From Chrysochromulina tobinii (lineage: Eukaryota; Haptophyta; Prymnesiales; Chrysochromulinaceae), in the NCBI GenBank assembly GCA_001275005.1, contig JWZX01001211.1, positions 1-12,518 on the forward strand: 12,518 nt of DNA. Reading direction: 5' to 3'. This document shows, in pieces, positions 6,804-12,518 of this stretch. A program made the position numbers and the translations under genes. Each line of letters starts with the position of its first letter. The first letter of the stretch is position 1. The notes beneath the pieces were generated by a model that ran no database searches, had not been told where the DNA came from, and was given only the letters and a program-made list of their open reading frames with translations.

Positions 6804-9383
6804 TCAGCTGCTCCCACCCGAGAGCTCCAAACGCATTTTGTGTCCGCGCGCGGTCGCCACCTCGGCCGCAAAGCCGACAGCAGGCTGCAAGTTGAGCACA
6901 GCGTGTCCCCAGTGGTCAGGTACGTAGAGCACGTCGCCCGGCTGCTGCACGCACTCGAACACGGCGCGCCCCTCAGCTCGCAATCTCGCCGGCCCACCGA
7001 GCGCGTGCCAGCGGCGCACGGGCGTCGCCGAGTACACCGCATCGCGAGGCGGCAGTAACGTCCAGTGTTTTCGGCCGTAGACGAGTGTGTTGAGGGCGGC
7101 CATGTGGTAATGCATCGGCGAGCCTGCCGAGATCATCAGAGGTCATCAGAGATCGTCAGAGATCGTCAGAGGTCATCAGCGGTCATCAGAGGTCATCAGA
7201 GGTCGTCAGAGGTCGTCAGAGGTCGTCAGCGGTCAACAGAGGTCATCATCGGTCATAAGAGGCCATCAGAGGCCATCAGAGGCCATCAGAGGCAAATAGA
7301 GGCTAGCAGTGGCGATCAGAGGCAATCAGCGCGCACCCGAGCCCGCGGGACCGATCGAGAACTGCATCGACGCGCGGTAGTGCAAATGTTTCAACTCGAG
7401 AGCATCACGTATCAGTGGCGGCAGCTGCGCCGCGAGCGCCGTCTCGAGCGCCGCGTGCAGCTCTGAGTCCGAGGCGTAAAGCCCGACGAAGAGGTAATCT
7501 GCGTGCTGCTGGGGTGACTGCTGCTGCTGCGGCTGCGGCTGCTGTTCCTGCTCCTGCTGCTGCTCCTGCTGTGGAGGCAGCTGCGGCTGCTGCTGCTGCT
7601 GTGGAGACAGCTGCGGCTGCTGCTCGCGCGTCGAGCCCGGATTGTCCGCTACCGCCGCCGCAAACTGCCCCAGCGTCGTCTTCCGCTTAGCCGCTGCCTC
7701 GTAGTACGGTGCCGCGCCCACCTCAATGGGCATCGTCCCAAATTCGGACGTGAGGGCTTGGCGCGAGAGCAGCGAACGGAGAGGCGCCCAGGAGGAGCCT
7801 GTGCCGTTGCGGATCAGGACAGGTCGTTCGGGCACGACGTATCTGTACGCAGAGGCACTCGAAGGGGCCATTTATGGAGGCCATCTGGGGCCATCTTTGA
7901 GCCCATCACGAGGTGCGGACGAGAGCAATCAATAGATGGCCATCACGAGGTGAGGACGAGGGCAATCAATAGATGGCCATCACGAGGTGAGGACGAGGGC
8001 AATCAATAGCCTCAGGCGCGCAGCAGAGAGGACCACGCACCGTTGTGCGAACGTGCCCGCATCGAGCAGTGTACCGTCCTCAATGGGAAGGGAGCACCAC
8101 ACGTTGCCCTCGTGCTCCTCCTCGTCATCGTCCGCGTCGTCGTCCTCCTCCTCCTCCTCCGTCGCCTCTTTCTCTGCTGTCCCGAGTTGCAGCGGCGTCG
8201 TCGTCGTTGTATGCGGCGTCGGAATGCGCTCGGCTTCGAGGCTCAACCCCCACCCGCCATTGTCGCCGAGCGGCACGGAGGCTACCTTCGTCGGCTCTGC
8301 ATCTGCCATCGCTGCCCCCGCCGCAACAAACGCCCTTGCCGCCGCCGCCGTCGCCGCCGCCGCCGCGTTCGGGTCTGGCATCGAGGCGGCGGCAAGGGCC
8401 GCTATCGCCCCAGCCCCCTCAGGATACCCTCGCGAGATGGCGAGCGCCGCCGGCGTGACGCCCGACGGCGTGCCGAGCGTGCGCAGCTGCGCCAGCACCT
8501 GCTCGGCGGGCAGTGCGGACGCCACGTCACGTACGAGCCGCGCGTCGCCGTAGTGCGCGAGCAGGTGCATGAGCGTAAACTCATCCACGTGGCGTCGCGA
8601 GCCGTCCGCGCCGGCGGCGACGAGCGCGCTCGCGGCGTGCTGGTGCACGGCGCACTGCGCCACGAAGCCCGCCGTCACGGCACGCGGCAGAGTGAGCGTC
8701 TCCGCGGCGCTCGCCACGGCGGCCTCGAGGGCACGACTTGACTCGCTCTCACCTGGAAGCCGCACAATGAGAGTGGTCATCAGCGGCCATCAGTGGTCAT
8801 CAGCGGTCAACATCAGTGGCTATCAACGGCGTCGAGGGCGCGACTCGACTCGCTCACCGCCGCAGACTCGCCCAAGGCTCTGCGCGTGTGCGAGGCCAGC
8901 GCCCCTCTGCACGCTGCGGAGGAGCTCGCGCGCAATCTGGGTCGCAAACGCCTCGAGGTGGAGCGTGAGCGCCAGCAGGCCGTACGAGCGCACGGCCGCG
9001 TCGACTGCATCGCTCTTGTGTCCCGCCGCGTGCACCTTCCGCAGCGTCGCCTCGACCATCCAGCTCGTGCCCTTGGCGATGCGCCCAGTACTAACAGCTG
9101 CCTCGCTCGCAGCGTTGGCCAGATGTGGTGAATCTGCGTGCGTGCGCGCAAATAATTCCGCGCGCACGAGATCTGCTGCCAGAGTGCTCACGAGGTCAGC
9201 AGAGGGAGTGCCACTGCCGCGAGCCGCAGGAAGCGACGCTGGTGTCGACTGTCGCTGAAAGTAGTAGCCAAGGCCGATGGCAAGCAGTGCAGGCACGGCT
9301 AACGCCAGCCAGAGCGAAAAGCTGTGGCCGAGAGGCGCACGACCTGCGTGCGGTTTCGCGCCAACATGCTGCTTGCGCCCCAT
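6804..9383 (-). CDS. Membrane-anchored ankyrin-like/JMJD8-type JmjC protein, four exons
   Basis: Exons 9383-8858, 8752-8041, 7842-7337 and 7123-6804 join with matching phases (1, 2, 1) into 687 aa plus stop. A basic N-terminus precedes one transmembrane segment (about 22-42, SLWLALAVPALLAIGLGYYF), giving a type II signal anchor. The middle holds two ankyrin-like stretches (DEFTLMHLLAHYGDARL, about 232-256; SGVTPAALAISRGYPEGA, about 271-291), an alanine run (305-316) and an acidic run (373-390). From about 392 it follows JMJD8: CSLPIEDGTLLDAGTFAQ-RYVVPERPVLIRNG, then YLFVGLY, FSIGPAGSG, and the cupin core GSPMHYHMAALNTLVYGRKHW with PGDVLYVPDHWGHAVLNL. The metal-type residues are His586, His588 and His655: HxH replaces the usual HxD/E, as in JMJD8. 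A Q-rich insert (487-525) interrupts the domain. JMJD8 is lumenal in the ER, consistent with the anchor orientation; hydroxylase activity is unproven. Confidence 0.83.
7124..7336 (-). repeat. JmjC gene intron 3: 10-bp minisatellite
   Basis: A 213-bp phase-1 intron, donor GGCTCGG|GTGCGC and acceptor ATCTCGGCAG|GCTCG. Almost its whole length is about twenty 10-bp units, GGTCATCAGA on the plus strand (TCTGATGACC on the coding strand), with variants such as GATCGTCAGA, GGCCATCAGA and GGTCATCAGC forming sub-blocks. Splicing restores GPAGSG-SPMHYHM, which matches the JMJD8 order. Confidence 0.88.
7843..8040 (-). repeat. JmjC gene intron 2: 37-bp tandem repeats
   Basis: A 198-bp phase-2 intron, donor CACAACG|GTGCGT and acceptor GCGTACAG|ATACG. 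It holds three copies of a 37-bp unit (landmark GCAATCAATAG at 7925, 7962 and 7999 on the plus strand), the leftmost more diverged, plus shorter ATGGCC repeats near the acceptor. Splicing gives DAGTFAQ-R-YVVPERPVLI, restoring JMJD8-like sequence. Confidence 0.83.
8753..8857 (-). repeat. JmjC gene intron 1: 10-bp repeats flanked by duplicated splice-site sequence
   Basis: A 105-bp phase-1 intron, donor TGCGGCG|GTGAGCG and acceptor GGCTTCCAG|GTGAGAG. Its core has about five decamers on the coding strand (CTGATGACCA, CTGATGGCCG and similar), the same unit as intron 3 of this gene. The first 31 nt of the intron (8857-8827) and the first 33 nt of the next exon (8752-8720) are nearly the same: a 2-nt indel and three substitutions. 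There is no homologue here to prove the junction, but both flanking frames are open and the phases match. Confidence 0.75.
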
Positions 9384-9692
9384 ATGAATTAGAAAACACG
9401 TGTCACCTCTCCTACCGGTACCCCCCTCCTCTCTCTCTAGATCTACATTGCGTTGCACTCACCTTGAATTGATTTGTCAAAAAGCAAAGCATTACGGACT
9501 TTGAGGCAACTTTGGACAAAGCAAGCCCAGGAGAGATCTCGTGCGATCTCGTCATACTTTCCGAAAAAGGTCGGGAATCGTGCAGAGAATCGCGTGTTAC
9601 AGAGGTCCGTCACACTGCAGCCTGACATTTTCTTTGTTCCCTCTGCCGTGTTACACGTCCAGCCCTATTTCACCGCGAACCGCGAACGGACG
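9384..9692. promoter_or_regulatory. Divergent promoter region between JmjC and EF-hand/ankyrin genes
   Basis: The 309 bp separate two start codons pointing apart. An ACACGTGT palindrome containing the G-box/E-box core CACGTG lies at 9396-9403, 13 nt upstream of the JmjC ATG. A CT-rich tract spans about 9421-9440. On the minus strand, AAG|GTGAGT at 9465-9457 is a textbook donor, so the JmjC mRNA may have a short 5' UTR intron ending near CCGGTAG (about 9412). Composition is less GC-rich than the coding regions, which argues against translating upstream of 9693 on the plus strand. Confidence 0.4.
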
Positions 9693-11006
9693 ATGGCGGA
9701 TTTAACCATTGATGATCTGACCGAGATGATGGTCCTGCTCGACAAGGACGGCAACCAGGACGTCTGTAAGGAAGAGTTCAAGGAGTACTGCGAGAGCACG
9801 ATGGGAATCTCATCGGACGCCTTTGAGAAGATGTGGAACATGATTGACTGCAACGGCGACGGGAACCTGCAATTCAGCGAGTTGTGCGAGTACTTTGGCG
9901 TGAGTGTCAGTGATGCCGAGGCGGGCGCCAAGGCCAAGAAGCAGATGTCCGACGAAGACATCCTGGTGATGCTCGAGCTCTCAACCAAGATGTTCGAGGA
10001 GAAGGAGAAGGTGAAGGCGGCAGAGGCGGAGAAGAAGAGGCTCACGCTGTCCAGGCGCACCGGCGCCTGCGCGCGCGTGGGCGTGACCGTCATCAACAGC
10101 TCTGGACAGCAGCTTTGGCAGCGAGCTCGCAGCTCTGGCAGCGACAGCAGCTCTGGCAACGAGAGCGATTTTCTCGAAGCGTGCGAGATGATCGAGCCGA
10201 AGGTGGACCGCGAGAAGGCGATGGCGCTGTTGGGGTGGAAACCGTCGGCGGACCCGGACGTGATTGGCACATGGGAGACGCCCCAGGTGAGCGTGCGCAT
10301 CAGCGGGCCCACAAGCGAGATGCCGCTGCACAAGCTCGCACGTAACCACGAGTTCCAGATGGTCCAGCGCGTGTACGAGATTGTGCTCAACGATCCCAAG
10401 AACGGCAAGGACATCGCGATAGCGGACATGAACTCGCAGAACAAGGACGGCAAGACGCCGCTCATGATCGCCGTCGAGGGCAACATTGCCTACCTCAACT
10501 CCATCGATGGTAAGGCGGACAAGATCAAAAAGTACCGCGAAAAGCAAGTCAAGACAGTCGATGTCATCCTGAGCTGCACGGCCGACATGTATGCCGAGTC
10601 CACCACCAACAATTGGAACGTGCTGCACTGCGCCGCGCATGGCGGCAGCTATGAGGCTGCGCAGTCCATCTTCAAGTACATGGTTCAGCACGCCTTCACC
10701 GCCCTCGCCGTACGCATGCTCGTCAACCACCAGGATAAGGATGGGCGCACGCCGCTGCACGTTGCGGCCATGCGTTGCGACCAGGCCTCGCTGGATCTTC
10801 CCTTTGTGCAGCTGCTTCTCAACAAGGGCGCGGACCCGCTCATCAAGGACCTACGAGGCCTCACCCCCGCCGCACTCGCCGAGAAGGCGAACCGTCCGAA
10901 CGCCAAAGCCATGCTCGACAAGGCAGCGGAGGCGGAGCTAGCGCAGCGCGCGGCCTACCGGAGCCGTTCGCGTTCGATGTCACGCGAACTGCCCACCGGC
11001 GTGTAG
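9693..11006 (+). CDS. EF-hand pair plus ankyrin-repeat protein, intronless
   Basis: I choose the ATG at 9693 (MADLTIDDL; 437 aa) over the in-frame ATG at 9474, because the extra 73 residues have intergenic composition and no domain. Two EF-hand loops are complete: residues 17-28 (Asp17, Asp19, Asn21, Asp23, Glu28) and 52-63 (Asp52, Asn54, Asp56, Asn58, Glu63), so calcium binding is likely. A charged helical segment (about 98-118) and a Ser/Gly-rich low-complexity stretch (about 140-160) follow. Ankyrin-type repeats then run from about residue 207: MPLHKLARNHE, DGKTPLMIAVEGN (about 250), NNWNVLHCAAHGGS (about 305), DGRTPLHVAAM...LLLNKGAD (about 349-375) and LRGLTPAALAEK (about 387). The tail is Arg/Ser-rich. 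With no signal peptide or membrane segment it should be a cytosolic or nuclear calcium-responsive adaptor; partners are unknown. It is notable for having no introns beside intron-rich genes. Confidence 0.85.
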   Translation: MADLTIDDLTEMMVLLDKDGNQDVCKEEFKEYCESTMGISSDAFEKMWNMIDCNGDGNLQFSELCEYFGVSVSDAEAGAKAKKQMSDEDILVMLELSTKMFEEKEKVKAAEAEKKRLTLSRRTGACARVGVTVINSSGQQLWQRARSSGSDSSSGNESDFLEACEMIEPKVDREKAMALLGWKPSADPDVIGTWETPQVSVRISGPTSEMPLHKLARNHEFQMVQRVYEIVLNDPKNGKDIAIADMNSQNKDGKTPLMIAVEGNIAYLNSIDGKADKIKKYREKQVKTVDVILSCTADMYAESTTNNWNVLHCAAHGGSYEAAQSIFKYMVQHAFTALAVRMLVNHQDKDGRTPLHVAAMRCDQASLDLPFVQLLLNKGADPLIKDLRGLTPAALAEKANRPNAKAMLDKAAEAELAQRAAYRSRSRSMSRELPTGV

Positions 11007-11559
11007 GCGTTCCCACAGGGGAGTATCCCGAGGCAGGGAGTTCTCCCGACTCCCGCAGGGAAGGCTGCTGAGGCTACAGGCTTCGCTCGTCGCCGCCGAG
11101 GGCACGGCGACGGTATGCTGCATGTGAGAAGTGTGCCCTGCAGGAGTGAGGAGAGGCGGCACCCACGGTAGCATGCTGGGCTCGAGCTTCGCCTGGACGT
11201 GGGCCTGGCTCTCTCTCGCACGTCTCTCACTAGCGTGCATGGCAGTTTCATGTGTCATGATGTAGTTGATGTCATCTTGATTGTACTGTTGATGTCGTGA
11301 CGTCATGAGGCCGCAGCGTCCCATGTGTACACTCCCACCCTGTGCAGCGTGGTCCGTGTGCGGTGTGCGCCACCCTAGACCCTTCACTTTTTATTGACTT
11401 GACTTGACTTTATAATGGGGAGAATCTAACTGCCGGTTTCAACAAGAAACACTTCGCGTCTTTTCTCCCAAATCGGACTCCCATTCAGGACTCCGAAACA
11501 CCCTCCTTCAGCCACCGGTTTTGATCCACCCGCAGGTTGCTTTTCGGGTCCTTATCAGC
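11007..11559. promoter_or_regulatory. Intergenic: EF-hand gene 3' region and candidate promoter of the downstream ORF
   Basis: No gene is supported in these 553 bp. Just after the stop, GGGAGT (11036-11041) and ACTCCC (11049-11054) could form a small hairpin. At 11250-11310 GATGTC-like motifs recur, and a perfect TGACGTCA palindrome (bZIP/CRE-type site) lies at 11298-11305. At 11394-11410 TTGAC is repeated three times, directly followed by TTTATAAT (11409-11416), a TATA-like element about 145 nt before the next ATG. These are motif matches only. Confidence 0.35.
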
Positions 11560-11996
11560 ATGGCGTACTCTAAATTCGCCCTGGGCGACGGCGACAGCGA
11601 CTCTGATTGGGGAGATTTGTCGTCCGAGTGCAGCAGTGACTCAGACGACAGCGATGACAGCGATTGCGACGTGTTTGGGAGCCGCAGTGGTGTGCTGGAC
11701 ATCACACTCTTCCCAGTCTGACTCACGATGATGCCTGACTGACCTCATGTGTGCGTCTCTCGTCTGCAACAGGACCCGCTCGCGTGCACACAGAGCAGCG
11801 CATGCTTGCGTGCCTGGCCCAAAGGAAGCGCCTAGTCGCTGCGCTCATCCTCTTTGACACGGAGCTGGGATGCCATCGGACATCCCGGGGTGCCAACGTG
11901 CCTGTTCCAGACTTCAGCTGGGACGAGCATGTGCAACGCTTGAGCGAGGCTCAGTTCAAGTTGCGTTATCCGTGGCGCAACAGCAAGCGCAGCTGA
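11560..11996 (+). CDS. Two-exon acidic ORF, possible N-terminus of a Harbinger-like transposase (truncated)
   Basis: Exon 11560-11689 (donor CGCAGTG|GTGTGC) and exon 11773-11996 (acceptor CTGCAACAG|GACCC) join in phase 1 into 117 aa. The first exon is Asp/Ser-rich (GDGDSDSDWGDLSSECSSDS), the second is basic then mixed, ending in a segment with FSWDEHVQRLSEAQFKLRYP before a stop. An acidic start followed by an aromatic, arginine-rich FKLRYR-like segment is how many PIF/Harbinger transposases of protists begin, but the DDE catalytic domain is absent here, so this assignment is tentative. An uninterrupted ORF starting at 11521 reads the first exon and stops in the intron. Alternatively it is a small host gene or a dead fragment. 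The following Q-rich stretch is in a different frame. Confidence 0.4.
11690..11772 (+). other. Candidate intron of the acidic ORF
   Basis: This 83-bp GT...AG segment contains an in-frame stop, a TGACTCACGATGATGCCTGA stretch with branch-point-like CTGAC motifs, and a pyrimidine-rich end before CTGCAACAG. Removing it joins two open frames in matching phase. Unlike the introns of the minus-strand genes it is not a tandem repeat. Confidence 0.5.
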
Positions 11997-12166
11997 ACGC
12001 GCAACAGCAGGCGCAGCAGCACGCGCAACAGCTTGCGCAGGAACGAGCGCAGCTACAGGCGCAGCAGCAGCAGCCGCAGGCGCAGCAACAGCAGCTGGCA
12101 CGACAGCAAGCAGACGCACAAACAACAGCACAGCGACAGGCCCAACAGCACGCAACAGCGCAGTAG
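11985..12166 (+). repeat. Q/A-rich CAG-GCG repeat stretch, out of frame with the preceding exon
   Basis: The sequence is built of CAACAG, GCGCAG and CAGCAG repeats. In the frame starting at 11870 it encodes a Gln/Ala-rich tail ending in a TAG at 12164-12166. The preceding exon reads a different frame and stops at 11996, so a frameshift, an unrecognised splice, or simple non-coding repeat are all possible. Confidence 0.6.
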
Positions 12167-12203
12167 TGTCAGAAAGCATCGACGACGGAGCTACACGCGC
12201 AGC

Positions 12204-12518
12204 TCAGTAGTAAAGGTGGAGAGGTTGGCGACTCACAGGCTGCATGACGTGCTTACGTGAGAAAATCGAAACCGCGACATGATTTTTGCGAGCCTTTTCC
12301 GAAAAAGTCAAGAGAAACCACAAAAGGCTTTCATTTTTTTGCGTAAGACTGTTGTGGTTTCGCTTTGCAGCGTGAGTTTTAGGGCAGCACGCAACTCGCT
12401 GCACGCACTTGAAAGTGTGTGCGCATCGTTTCAGTAGTAAAGGTGGAGAGGTTGGCGACTCACAGGCTGCATGACGTGCTTACGTGAGAAAATTGAAACC
12501 GCGACATGATTTTTGCGA
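12204..12518. repeat. Tandem direct repeat, 227-bp period, running off the right edge
   Basis: Positions 12204-12291 and 12431-12518 are 88-nt copies that differ by one transition (C at 12267, T at 12494). The second copy is cut by the window end, so the true unit is at least 88 nt and, if tandem, 227 bp long. The part between the copies (12292-12430) is AT-richer and has a 9-bp inverted repeat, GAAACCACA (12314-12322) with TGTGGTTTC (12353-12361). No ORF of note is present. It could be a satellite, the non-coding end of a mobile element, or an untranslated repeat array. Confidence 0.88.

Noticed and set aside
7139-7320. CRISPR-like repeat array
   Set aside because: Units are 10 bp and directly abutting with no unique spacers, the context is eukaryotic, and the stretch is cleanly an intron by flanking protein homology.
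8043-8741. Long plus-strand ORFs with polyleucine/polyarginine opposite JmjC gene exon 2
   Set aside because: They are shadows of the GC-rich minus-strand exon and its acidic and alanine-rich coding stretches, with no independent support.
9474-9692. Upstream ATG giving the EF-hand/ankyrin protein 73 extra residues
   Set aside because: The added segment is compositionally unlike the rest of the protein, has no recognisable domain or targeting signal, and the 9693 ATG starts immediately before the first EF-hand.
11036-11054. Factor-independent-style terminator hairpin after the EF-hand gene
   Set aside because: The stem is only six base pairs, no T-run follows, and the context is eukaryotic, so transcription termination by this means is not expected.
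11870-12166. Stand-alone 98-codon Q/A-rich protein gene
   Set aside because: Its first 35 codons overlap the better-supported exon in another frame, and the rest is simple repeat. I kept it only as a repeat feature.

Overview
This window looks like nuclear DNA of a GC-rich eukaryotic microalga. Several adjacent genes are split by spliceosomal-type introns (GT...AG, phase-consistent across every junction), their proteins carry eukaryotic secretory or membrane N-termini, and a plant-type GH127 glycosidase and a JMJD8-like JmjC protein are present. My best guess is a haptophyte, from the dense GC-rich genes, homopolymer-rich proteins and short-repeat introns. That guess is inference, not proof.

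Layout: (1) 12-615, minus: first exon of a secreted, N-glycosylatable protein of unknown family, running to a GTGAGT donor at the left edge. (2) 659-1795, minus: a two-repeat secreted or plastid-targeted protein with a 53-residue polyglutamine tail; only 43 nt separate its stop from the start of gene 1. (3) 2217-6429, minus: a four-exon GH127 (DUF1680) beta-L-arabinofuranosidase-like enzyme of about 1211 aa. (4) 6804-9383, minus: a four-exon, about 687-aa membrane-anchored protein that joins an ankyrin-like middle to a JMJD8-type JmjC domain. (5) 9693-11006, plus: an intronless EF-hand/ankyrin protein, divergent from gene 4. (6) 11560-11996, plus: a two-exon acidic ORF resembling the N-terminus of a Harbinger-like transposase, followed by a Q-rich stretch in another frame. 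(7) From 12204 to the right edge: copies of a repeat with a 227-bp period.

The most striking signal is in the introns. All six introns inside genes 3 and 4 consist largely of short tandem repeats. Most are built on a roughly 10-11 bp unit related to CTGATGACCA (coding strand), shared between unrelated genes, so that a branch-point-like CTGAY motif recurs about once per turn of the array. One of them (8753-8857) is flanked by a near-identical 31/33-nt direct duplication beginning exactly at the two splice sites, and its 3' junction is a combined acceptor and donor. This suggests a mechanism of intron birth or expansion based on minisatellites and AGGT-containing duplications.

The two large secretory-pathway genes (GH127 and the JMJD8-like protein) lie in the same orientation, but nothing shows that they act together. 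The EF-hand/ankyrin gene shares a 309-bp divergent promoter region with the JmjC gene.
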